Below the pieces are notes generated by a model. It did no database searches. It was not told where the DNA came from and saw only the letters and a list, made by a program, of their open reading frames with translations. 64,000 nt of DNA, taken from Emiliania huxleyi CCMP1516 (taxonomy: Eukaryota > Haptophyta > Isochrysidales > Noelaerhabdaceae). The stretch's first letter is position 1. Every line of letters begins with the position of its first letter. Where the stretch lies: the NCBI RefSeq assembly GCF_000372725.1, contig NW_005195508.1, forward strand, positions 352,732 through 416,731, given 5' to 3'. The translations under genes and the position numbers were made by a program. This document shows positions 56,420 to 64,000 of this stretch, piece by piece.

Positions 56420-57847
56420 CTAGCCAGCCAACGCCTCGACCTTCTTGGGCAGCAGCTGCTCTTGCTCGTCGCCGTGGCCCAGCTTGCCAATGCCTCCACC
56501 GCCCCAGCTCCAGACGGCGCCGTCGGCGGCGATGGCGAGGCTGTGTCCGTCTCCAGCAGACACAGCGACAACGCGCTGGCCCGCCAAGGCCTCGACCTTC
56601 TTCGGCTCCAGCTGGCTCTGCGTGTCGCCGTGGCCCAACCTGCCAAAGGCTCCCCAGCCCCAGCTCCAGACGGCGCCGTCGGTGGTGATGGCGAGGCTGT
56701 GGTCGTCCCCTGCCGACACAGCGACGATGCGCTGACCAGCAAAGGCCTCGACCTTCTTGGGCAGCAGCTGGCGCTGCGTGTCGCCGTGGCCCAACCGGCC
56801 ATTGCCTCCACTGCCCCAGCTCCAGACACAGCCGTCAGCGGCAAGGGCGAGGCTGTACCGGCATCCAGCCGACACGGCGATGGCGCGCTGGCCAGCAAAG
56901 GCCTCGACCTGCTTCGGCAGCAGCTGGCTCTGCTCGTCGCCGTGGCCCAGCTTGCCCCCACCTCCACCACCCCAGCTCCAGACAGCTCCGTCGGCGGTGA
57001 TGGCGAGGCTGTGCGCGAATCCAGCCGACACAGCGACAACATGCTGTCCCGCCAAGGCCTCGATCTTCTTCGGCAGCAGTTGGTTCTGCGTGTCGCCGTG
57101 GCCCGGCCTTGCTTGCTCTCCATAGCCCCAGCTCCAGACAGCTCCGTCGGCGGTGATGGCGAGGCTGTGCGCGAGTCCAGCCGACACGGCGACGACGCGC
57201 TGCTGGCCAGCAAAGGCCTCGATCTTCTTGGGCTGCAGCTGGAACTGCTGGTCGCCGTGGCCCAGCTTGCCAGCATATCCTTCGCCCCAGCTCCAGACGC
57301 AGCCGTCAGCGGCGAGGGCGAGGCTGTGCCCGCCTCCAGCCGACACGCTCACGGCACGCTCGCCACCCAGCGGCGAAGGGAGGCGGGTCGGCGTGTTGAG
57401 CCGCATCACGCCGTCGCCGTGCCCGAGTAGTCCCGGCGTCCAGCTCTCAGCCTTTCCGCACGACAAGAGCCGCCCCTCGCCGTCGATGAAGAGGCTGTGA
57501 GACTGGCCTGGCGCCAGCCTCGCCGGCGGGTTGGCCTCGCACAGCAGCGCCGAATAGCACAGCCACCGCACGGCGCAGCCCTCGCCCTCTGGCTGTGCCG
57601 GCAGCTCGAAGCCGCGCTCTTGCGCCCACAAGCGGATGCCCTCCACCGCCAGCGAGGCGTGGAAGAGGAGCGAGACGGCCGCGACGCAAGCGATGTCGAG
57701 GGGGCTGTGGCAGTGTGAGAGAGAGCGAGCGAGGAGCTCCGAGGGGAGGTCGAGGAGGCGGGCGGGCGGCGGCGTGTCTGGCGAGGGGGCGGCGACGGCG
57801 GCGGCGGTGGCGAGGCGGCGCGAGCGGCGGCGCGGTGGGGTGGACAT
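56420..57847 (-). CDS. F-box/RCC1-repeat protein, gene 2 (premature stop)
   Basis: 475 residues from the ATG at 57847 (MSTPPRRRSRRLATAAAVAA). F-box-like LLDLPSELLARSLSHCHSP is followed by LLFHASLAVEGIRLWAQERG and about seven RCC1 blades (DGAVWSWGxGGxGKLGHGDxQ). The stop is TAG at 56422-56420, inside the unit that elsewhere reads EALAGQRVVAVSAG, so one C-to-T change (CAG to TAG) cut off the last half blade. The same frame continues past it with RVVAVSAGGSHSLALTAKGT. The propeller may therefore be open. Paralogous to gene 1, opposite strand. Confidence 0.8.
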   Translation of the reverse strand: MSTPPRRRSRRLATAAAVAAPSPDTPPPARLLDLPSELLARSLSHCHSPLDIACVAAVSLLFHASLAVEGIRLWAQERGFELPAQPEGEGCAVRWLCYSALLCEANPPARLAPGQSHSLFIDGEGRLLSCGKAESWTPGLLGHGDGVMRLNTPTRLPSPLGGERAVSVSAGGGHSLALAADGCVWSWGEGYAGKLGHGDQQFQLQPKKIEAFAGQQRVVAVSAGLAHSLAITADGAVWSWGYGEQARPGHGDTQNQLLPKKIEALAGQHVVAVSAGFAHSLAITADGAVWSWGGGGGGKLGHGDEQSQLLPKQVEAFAGQRAIAVSAGCRYSLALAADGCVWSWGSGGNGRLGHGDTQRQLLPKKVEAFAGQRIVAVSAGDDHSLAITTDGAVWSWGWGAFGRLGHGDTQSQLEPKKVEALAGQRVVAVSAGDGHSLAIAADGAVWSWGGGGIGKLGHGDEQEQLLPKKVEALAG

Positions 57848-58024
57848 CGCGAGAAAAAGACTTTTCCACAGACAACGAAGGCACAACCCAGCCACAAAGA
57901 AGAAATCTGGTTGCCCGCCGCCTCCCGGCGGTACTCTCTCAACGTTGAGCAGAGCAAAACGCGCTTTTCACGTACATTTTCTGCACTCATCAATACAATA
58001 CTCATGCAATAGGAACCACCGCGG

Positions 58025-58863
58025 ATGTCGCGGGACTCGTCGCTCAACTCCTCCACATTGATCGAGCAGTATCCGCTCATCTTCTCGCGAGAGAGCGAAC
58101 AGCGCTCCAAGCACGCCTCCGCCGAGTCCGGCTCCGAAATAACAGACGGAGTCTTCACTGAGCAGCGGCTGCGCGCACACGCCGACGAGGAGTACTCCGG
58201 CAGCGTCTGTGCCGCCGTGATGTCGCGGCTGGGCTGGCTGGCACTATTTCTCGTCGGCCTCTGGGGCGCCGCGTTCGTCATCGACTGGTTCGAGCACATG
58301 CTGCAGCGCAGCGTCGAGCTCGCCCACTTCGTGCCGCTGATCATTGGCCACGGAGGCAACGCCGGTTCGCAAAAGCCTAGACACACAACAGATCGTTGCG
58401 GCTGTGCTTCACGGCGCCCTCTTCGCCGGTGTGCCGTACTCTGCAGTCTGCCATCGGAGGCCTTGTGCTCACGAGGTGCTTTGATGGCACGGCACGAGCC
58501 TCTTCGCCGGTGTGCCGTACTCTGCAGTCTGCCATCGGAGGCCTTGTGCTCACGAGGTGCTTTGATGGCACGGCACGAGCCTCTTCGCCGGTGTGCCGTA
58601 CTCTGCAGTCTGCCATCGGAGGCCTTGTACTCACGCGGTGCTCTGGTGGCACGGCACGAGACCGTCTTCACACACAAAGCACATCCCCGGACACATGCGC
58701 TCACACCCTGAAGCCGGTGTAATCACACTGTACGCCAGGCTCGCAAGCTGTTGGCAGCGTGATCCGCGCGCTCGCAGCCAAGGAGCTCGACCCGTCGCTG
58801 CGGCTCCGCCTAGATGCTGCGTCCATGCTGGTGCCGCCTCGCGCCGGACCAGCCGCCGCCTGA
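58025..58863 (+). CDS. Truncated MgtE/SLC41-type Mg2+ transporter-like protein
   Basis: Exon 1 is 58025-58364 (MSRDSSLNSSTLIEQYPLIF...) and exon 2 is 58739-58863. Joining them gives IIGHGGNAGSQAVGSVIRAL followed by AAKELDPS, the diagnostic GGNAGSQ helix of MgtE/SLC41 channels, which move Mg2+ or Na+ across membranes. The first TM (LALFLVGLWGAAFVIDWFEH) is present. The reading frame then ends at TGA 58861, so the rest of the five-helix pore domain is missing. The intron 58365-58738 holds a three-copy 81-bp repeat. Its first bases (GTTCGCAA) copy the exon 2 start (GCTCGCAA). Either more exons are lost or it is a pseudogene. Confidence 0.6.
58421..58663 (+). repeat. Three-copy 81-bp intronic tandem repeat
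   Basis: Units of 81 bp beginning CTTCGCCGGTGTGCCGTACT are repeated three times, the last slightly diverged, inside the MgtE-like intron. 81 is a multiple of three, so a repeated reading frame stays open as an artefact. Confidence 0.9.
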
Positions 58864-59133
58864 GTACTGCCTGCCGTGACTACGCGCGCGCGCTCTAATA
58901 TCGACTCACCCGACACGCCGGTCACCGCTCCGGAAGCCTGTGTGATTCCGTGGCGCGCGCGACTGAGCGTGCATGATCACAGCTCGCCGCGTGTTGGTTG
59001 CAGGTTGGGGGGCGGGCGGCGGCAAATGTTACCGTAGAACCCCCAACCCTCTGGAAAATGTAAGTGAGGCCCACATTCACAACCAGCGAGCCTCGAGCAC
59101 AGGGACCGTACGTTACAAAGCACGCTCTACGAT

Positions 59134-60411
59134 CTAGCCGAGAGGCAGCGCGAGGTGCAATCCCACCGGCACATGGTCGCTCTGGCGGCCTGCGGCGTGC
59201 GCGGTTATCTCCGAGTATATGATTGGGCGGACATGGGCCACCTGCGGCTCGGGCACGAGGACGAGGTCGACGCGCGCGTGCCATCCTTTCCCCGGTTTGT
59301 GCCAGCCTTGGTCCTGAAAGCTGGTGAATTCCACGCTGCGCGGGTTGTGGTAGCGCCAGGCATCGACGAGGCCGCCATCCTTGAGGAGCTTGCAGTGCGC
59401 ACTGCGCAGTTGCACCGCGCGCTTCTCCCAGTCGCCCTTGCCGTCCTCCCCGTCCAGAAAGAACTTGCCCCAAGGGATAGAGCAATCCAGCTCGTCGGAC
59501 GGCGCCACGTTCATGTCTCCGACGACCGCTAGGAGCTTGTGCTTGGAAAGGAGGGAGGCGAGGCGAGTCCTTCTCGTAGTCGAGTCGCTTCTCCAGCCGG
59601 CCTGCCCTGCTAGAGACGGTCGGCATGTAGGTGCCGACCATGAGACCAAACTTCGTCTCATACGCAGTCACCCGGTGCTCAACGTCCCACGGCAGCTTGA
59701 GAAGCCGGCCTCCGGCGAGCTTGCTCCCCTTCTTGACGAGCAGCGCGACGCCACGGCCTGGGCTCTGATAGTAGCTGCCAGCCGGGATGTGCCAGTCGTA
59801 CTCGGGCGTGGCTTCCTTCGCCCGCTTCTCCGCCTTTTCGTCGCAGAACTTCGTCTCCTGCAGGCAAAGAATGTCCGGCTGGAAGCGAAGCTCGTCCAGC
59901 ATCGTGCGCAGCTTGTCCGGGCTGCTGCCAGACTTTGGCGCAACCGTCGCTGCATTCCAGGAGCAAATCGTTGCGTGATGCGGCGTGAGTGGCGGCGCGG
60001 CCACGGCGGCAACCGCGGGCGTGGCCGGGACCGGGGCGCTGCTGCAGACCTCCGGCTCCCCTCGAGGGCGCTTGCGCACGGTGAACACGGTGCCGGGCTT
60101 GCGCATCTTGTCGAGTGCCAGCTCGTCACCATCGTTGAGCGCTGCTGCTGTGCAAGCAGTCTCCACGCGCCGCCAGCCGGACGTATGCCAGTTGGGTTCT
60201 GACCCCGCGACTCCACGCGAAGACAGCCCGCCTCCACCGTTAGACTGCACTGGACGCGGCTGACGGTGCCGTGAGCAAATGCCTTGCCGTAAGCGCCAAA
60301 CAGTCGCGCGCGGCCGAGATCGAAAGCGCTGGCCGCACCCTCCGTGCACGGCAAATCGATCGTGATGTCGCCTTCGAGCGTGCTGTCACCCTCGAGGCTC
60401 CACTGCGACAT
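59134..60411 (-). CDS. FHA-like domain plus ExoIII-type AP endonuclease
   Basis: Starts at the ATG at 60411 (MSQWSLEGDSTLEGDITIDL). The N-terminal domain (FDLGRARLFGA, VSRVQCSLTVEAGCLRVESR, GQNPTG; then, one frame later, WRRVETACTAAALNDGDELA) fits the FHA domain of PNKP/aprataxin-type repair proteins. The nuclease follows: ICSWNAATV, ILCLQETKF, GVALLVKKGSKL, VGTYMPTV; then a frame change near 59560; then LAVVGDMNVAPSDELDCSIP, ARVDLVLV and SDHVPVGLHL. The catalytic Glu, GDxN Asp/Asn and SDH Asp-His are all present, as in exonuclease III/APE enzymes that cut abasic sites. Two single-base frame changes (about 60190 and 59560) mean either decay or assembly indels. Confidence 0.75.
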
Positions 60412-60550
60412 CAGCGCTGCGGCCGAGGCTACCGCTCGGCGCGGGCCCCCAGTCAGTCAGTCAGTCTAACCCGGCGCGGCCCGCTTGGAAAAAAATTTTG
60501 GACGCCGAATTTTACAACCAAACACAGGCAATTCAAACAGCGCCTGACGC
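60412..60550. promoter_or_regulatory. Short divergent intergenic region
   Basis: 139 bp separate the ATGs of the FHA-AP endonuclease (-) and the next gene (+), so both promoters lie here. CAGTCAGTCAGTCAGT (60452-60465) and AAAAAAATTTT (60489-60499) are visible. Function is inferred from position only. Confidence 0.35.
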
Positions 60551-61477
60551 ATGGCGTTCAGGCGGCACTTCTCTCGCGTCGGCTCCGCCGAGCGCTGCAC
60601 AGAGACCATCTTCACTGACCACCAACGACAGGTGTGCGACTACGCGCTCGTCTACGCGGAGAAGAAGAACGACGGCGAAGCGCCGTACTCGGTCTCCTTC
60701 ACCGCGACGCAGAGCGGCGACGTCATCGTACAGCTGCACCCGCACTCGCAGCTCGAGCGCGCTGTGCGCCAGGAGCGGCAGGCGCAGGCCACGGAGCCGC
60801 CTGCGAGCGCGAGCCCTGCGGCGCCGCCCGCCCCTGCCGCCGCGCCGCCAGCCGCGGAGCCGGCGCCCAAGACGTACGCCGCCGCAGCCGCATCGCAGCC
60901 GCAGGGTGCCACCGCGGGTGGCCAGCCCGCCGCGCCTGCGGGCCCGGCCGCCGCCGCGCGCGTGCCGCCGCCGCCCAGCGGCGGCGGAGTGCGCGGCTGC
61001 TCCTTCACTGTCCCTAACCCGGGCAGGAAGCGTGGGCAGCAGCAGCGCGGCAAGGGCCGCGGTGCCAGGGGCCGTGCCGATGCTGGACCCCGTCTCGTTG
61101 ACAAGAACGCGCTGTCCGCGCGCGGCAGCGGGCCCTCGCGCCAGTCGCGCTCGCCGTCGCCCGACTCTCCGCCCGCCAAGCGGGCCGCCTCCGCTGACTC
61201 GTCCGGCTATGAAACCGATACGCCGGACGAGGTGCAGCAGGAGGCGGTCCGCAGGGTATGCGGCGCGCTCGGCATGAGGGAGCAGTTCGAGGCGGCGATG
61301 GCGGCGGGCGAGCTGCTCGAGATGCTCGAGAGCTTGCCGCGAGGGGCGGTCGAGGCCTCTGTCCGACAGATGCGGGGTTACAACCGCACGGGCGAGTGGC
61401 CAGAGCCCATTCTCACCAGCCCTGCCCCGCAGCGCGGCCGCTCGCCAAGCCCCGTCGATGAGTGGTCAGATGGTTAG
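60551..61477 (+). CDS. Low-complexity protein of unknown function
   Basis: 308 residues from an ATG. A short ordered N-terminus (MAFRRHFSRVGSAERCTETI, SVSFTATQSGDVIVQLHPHS) leads to a long Ala/Pro linker, a Gly/Arg/Gln-basic patch (GRKRGQQQRGKGRGARGRAD) and Ser/Pro dipeptides (SRSPSPDSPPAKR). A C-terminal helical segment (VRRVCGALGMREQFEAAMAA, ELLEMLESLPRGAV) precedes the end PSPVDEWSDG. Basic RG-rich plus SP-rich composition suggests a nuclear or RNA-associated protein, but this is inference. No family recognised. Confidence 0.5.
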   Translation: MAFRRHFSRVGSAERCTETIFTDHQRQVCDYALVYAEKKNDGEAPYSVSFTATQSGDVIVQLHPHSQLERAVRQERQAQATEPPASASPAAPPAPAAAPPAAEPAPKTYAAAAASQPQGATAGGQPAAPAGPAAAARVPPPPSGGGVRGCSFTVPNPGRKRGQQQRGKGRGARGRADAGPRLVDKNALSARGSGPSRQSRSPSPDSPPAKRAASADSSGYETDTPDEVQQEAVRRVCGALGMREQFEAAMAAGELLEMLESLPRGAVEASVRQMRGYNRTGEWPEPILTSPAPQRGRSPSPVDEWSDG

Positions 61478-62597
61478 TGCCCGAGAGCGAGGGGTCCGGG
61501 GGGGAGCACAAACATAGGACGCCCAGCCTTGCCCTCGTGCCGCCGAGTGCATATCCTATGCGAGAGAGATCCCCTGTGCCCTGTGCCCAGCCCTCTCCGC
61601 GCGGCGATGCGCCCTCCCCCCTCGCTTTTGCAAAATCCTGCAAAGGTGGGGACGTGTCTGTCCTCGACCCAGCCCTAGCTTGGGATGTCCTTTGTATTTA
61701 TTTATTTATTACTCCCTCGCACGACACTGGGCACGGGACTGGCGCGTGGCAGTAAACGAATTTTAAAAGGAGAGTCTCTCAAAACTCCTTCCCGGATTTT
61801 GAGCGACCCCACAAAAAAGAATTCAACGTCGTGTAATCGCGAGACGTACATTAATCGGTTTGCTTAGTTTGTTGTTGTTTGTTGGGCACTGTGGGCATTC
61901 ACTCTCAAATTTATTTATTCTGGCCGGCTGGTCTTCAATTACCACCGAACCGCTAAGCGCAGCTAAACGCATACTACCCTCCTGAGTGCCCGCGTCGTGC
62001 AATTCACACCTCCTGCGGTGCCGGTGTGGTGCTTGGCATACAGTCTAGCTCCCCGGCCCATCCTAGCAAAGTTTCGCTCTCCTCTCTCCACGAAGCCACC
62101 GCCTGCGGGATGGCCGCGGGCACGCTGGGCTCGATCAGCGGCTTTCCCTCAGTTGCTCCGAAAGCACGGATTTGGCGGACGTCGCGGCTTCAATTTTACG
62201 ATGTCTTGGCACCAGCTGAAGGCTTGCCCCCGTCCACGGCCCAGATCACGCAGTTCGTGCACAGTATTCGGATTTTGCTATTTGTTCGTGTGGGGGTATA
62301 TTGCAGATTTGTCAATGGTACCGCGCGTCTGCGACGCGGGCGCCTTGCGGGCAGAGCCCTTAGCCACCCTTTATATCTTGCGCGGTCAAAAGAAACCGCG
62401 ATTTTAAAATCCGAGAACACACACGTTTGTGCCGCGTTCCGTGCCCCCGAGTTCAAGAGAAAGAACATCGCGGTTTCTTTTAAAGTTTGTGCGCGGGGAG
62501 GGCTGCGTGCTCGACTGGAGAGCGAGGGGACAGGGCTCGTGCTCGACTGCGTACGCGCCCGAGGAGGCTCTAGCCGGGCTGGACTCGGCCAGTACTC
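61478..62597. other. Intergenic interval
   Basis: AT-richer than its surroundings (TTTATTTATTTATTACTCCC near 61695, AATTTATTTATTC near 61908). An inverted pair AAAAGAAACCGCGAT (62388) and ATCGCGGTTTCTTTT (62467) brackets about 65 bp. A plus-strand frame at 62110-62240 (MAAGTLGSISGFPSVAPKAR) is isolated. No gene is claimed. Confidence 0.5.
62388..62481. repeat. Short inverted repeat
   Basis: AAAAGAAACCGCGAT at 62388 matches the reverse complement ATCGCGGTTTCTTTT at 62467, 15 bp perfect, with AT-rich flanks (TTTTAAAAT and TTTTAAAG). It could be the ends of a tiny foldback element. Confidence 0.55.
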
Positions 62598-62984
62598 ATG
62601 CACACTCCCGACGTGGAGGCCGCTTGCGCCGCCGACGCGGAGACGCAGAGCTCGGACGGCACGCGCTTACGCTCTGGCGGCACGCACGCTCACTGGCGCT
62701 CCGCCGTCGCGCTGCTCGCGGCCCTTGCACTCGTGGTGCTGCTCGCCGCTCCGTCGGCCGCACCCCGCGTGGCGGGCACCTGGACGGCGCATTGGGCGAA
62801 GCAGACCTCCTCCGGCAAGGAGCGGCCGGTGAGCTTCCTGCCCACCCTCGTCCAGTGCGATAGCAGTAGACGGTGCTACGGGCGGTGCGAAGGCGAGCGG
62901 CAGCGGGCTGACGGCAGCCGTTGCACGAACGGGTGGTGCCACGGCACTTGCCTTCCTGGCTGGTACCCCGGCTACGCGGGCTGA
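62598..62984 (+). CDS. Small single-pass membrane protein with Cys-rich domain
   Basis: 128 residues from an ATG. A short acidic cytosolic part is followed by one strong TM (SAVALLAALALVVLLAAPSA), then WTAHWAKQTSSGKERPV and a Cys-rich end (CDSSRRCYGRCEGERQR, CTNGWCHGTCLPGWYPG). The orientation suggests a type II protein with an EGF-like luminal or surface domain of six cysteines. No family recognised. Single exon. Confidence 0.55.
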   Translation: MHTPDVEAACAADAETQSSDGTRLRSGGTHAHWRSAVALLAALALVVLLAAPSAAPRVAGTWTAHWAKQTSSGKERPVSFLPTLVQCDSSRRCYGRCEGERQRADGSRCTNGWCHGTCLPGWYPGYAG

Positions 62985-64000
62985 AGCTCTACTGCGCAGC
63001 CCAAGCGCGGGGTGTGCGTACCGTGAGGACGTGTTGCGTGTGCGGCTGCGGGGTTGTGGTGTGCAGAGAGAGGTGCTCAGAACTCAGTGTCTTAGCCGTG
63101 TGTGTGCCCCATCGTCATCTACCTCCATGTCCTCAACCCTGGTTCAGAGAGGAGAGACTGCCGAGAGAGTTGGTTCAGAGCGGTCTGTGCGCCATCAGAC
63201 TTCTTGTGCCAGTTATTATTATGATGTGCTGTGAGAGAGGCTTCTATGGTTATAAGAATTCTCTTATTATTTTCTGGAGTGTTGTCGCATTTCCTGCGCT
63301 CGCGGGGCCACAGCCCCTGGGCTAGCTCGGTAGCTGCTGTGGGAACCACCTCAAGGCCGGCGCATGCGCCGGCGATGGACTGACCCAGCAGCTCAAGGGC
63401 TCGCGCTTCCCTCACCACCGCGCGCGCGCTGCAGCAGGAGTACCTGCCGCACTGCGACAACATGTCGCAGCTGCCGCTTCTCCGGTCTCTGTGATCGGCC
63501 TCCCCGTTCATCGGATGAACTCGGTGATCGTTGTCCGGATCGTTGTGGGCTTCGAGGACGCGGTCAGCGCCGCGCCGGATCTCCTCTCAGATCCGGCGCG
63601 GAGTGCGGCTCAAGGCTCAAGGCTCTGCCGGCGGGTCCGGGCCTGGCGCCTGCCAGATGCGGGTCCAAATTCCCCGGCGCTCGCGCGCGCCACCGCCCCC
63701 GGCGCGGGGTGGGATGTCAGTTCGAGAGTTCTGTGTTCCCGTCCTGTGCTCCACCTTCTTCTCCCGCGTCAGTCCCATGAGAACCCCACTATATAGCGCC
63801 GCCTCGTGAGCTGTCCTGTGTGCTGTGTGCTGTGTGTCCAGCAGTCCGGACCCAGTGCTACGGCCGGTGACAGCGTGCCTCGTGTCGGCTCCCGAGCCAA
63901 TCGTGTGCAGCGTGTGTGTGCGTGTGGGCCCGTCCTCCATGCTAGGAGGTGTGTAAGACTAAGGTCTACGAGGCCCGGATCTCTGCGCTTCTCCGGAGGA
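62985..64000. other. Right-end interval without a supported gene
   Basis: Frames here are short and lack domains. A perfect hairpin lies at 63570-63601. TGCTGTGTGCTGTGTG repeats lie near 63815. The gene content beyond the window is unknown. Confidence 0.45.
63570..63601 (+). repeat. Perfect 13-bp hairpin
   Basis: CCGCGCCGGATCT, a 6-base loop CCTCTC, then AGATCCGGCGCGG. A perfect GC-rich stem with no recognised gene around it. It could be an RNA structure or a relic of a palindromic element. Confidence 0.75.

Overview
This window is nuclear DNA from a GC-rich eukaryote, most likely a unicellular marine alga and, by inference, haptophyte-like (Emiliania or Prymnesium type). The evidence is the genes: a BRG1/SNF2-type remodeler, an F-box/RCC1 family, ankyrin and WW-armadillo proteins, U-box, PARP-type zinc-finger and bromodomain modules, a mitochondrial inner-membrane peptidase, a CYP74-like P450 and an AlkB-type alkane hydroxylase. 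Short spliceosomal introns can be placed by homology, and many start with GC rather than GT. There are no operons or ribosome binding sites. No sequence search was possible, so the taxon is not proven.

Layout. 0-4.2 kb (+): SNF2/BRG1-type ATPase with HSA, split helicase lobes and bromodomain, cut by repeat-filled introns and lacking key helicase parts. 4.6-5.2 kb (-): unknown protein. 5.2-7.0 kb: low-complexity DNA. 7.1-9.7 kb (-): membrane U-box protein with a HET-like domain. 10.8-12.5 kb (+): coiled-coil, KH-like, RGG protein. 12.8-14.0 kb (-): TauD-like dioxygenase. 15.2-16.8 kb (+): class I glutamine amidotransferase and a small membrane ORF. 16.8-19.9 kb: mostly non-coding. 19.9-20.9 kb (+): METTL21-like methyltransferase. 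21.6-22.3 kb (-): degenerate gene between two CTGTCAGG arrays. 22.8-23.2 kb (-): PDZ protein. 24.2-27.6 kb (+): WW-armadillo protein. 28.0-29.3 kb (-): PAN plus cyclophilin-like protein. 29.5-30.2 kb: a fragment and a small secreted protein. 30.5-32.4 kb (-): DUF3987-like protein. 33.1-34.3 kb (-): PARP-type zinc-finger protein.

The right half holds a kinase C-lobe remnant (35.4 kb), a small secreted peptide (36.1 kb), F-box/RCC1 gene 1 (37.2 kb), a relic of its N-terminus (38.9 kb), a large DOMON/Nod19-like extracellular protein (39.4-42.5 kb), a head-to-head pair of glycosyltransferase-like genes (42.7-45.1 kb), a multi-pass membrane protein (45.6 kb), microsatellites and the AlkB gene (47.6-50.0 kb), an ankyrin protein (50.8 kb), a CYP74-like P450 (53.2 kb), an IMP-type signal peptidase (55.2 kb), F-box/RCC1 gene 2 (56.4 kb), a truncated MgtE/SLC41 gene (58.0 kb), an FHA plus AP-endonuclease gene (59.1-60.4 kb) and two small unknown genes.

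The strongest pattern is structural. Several introns begin with a copy of the exon that follows them, or lie between short direct repeats, and several exon/intron junctions are amplified 3 to 5 times with periods of 63-67 bp. This looks like intron birth and growth by tandem duplication caught in progress. At least five loci also show single-base frame changes inside recognisable coding sequence, so pseudogenisation or assembly indels must be weighed when using these models.
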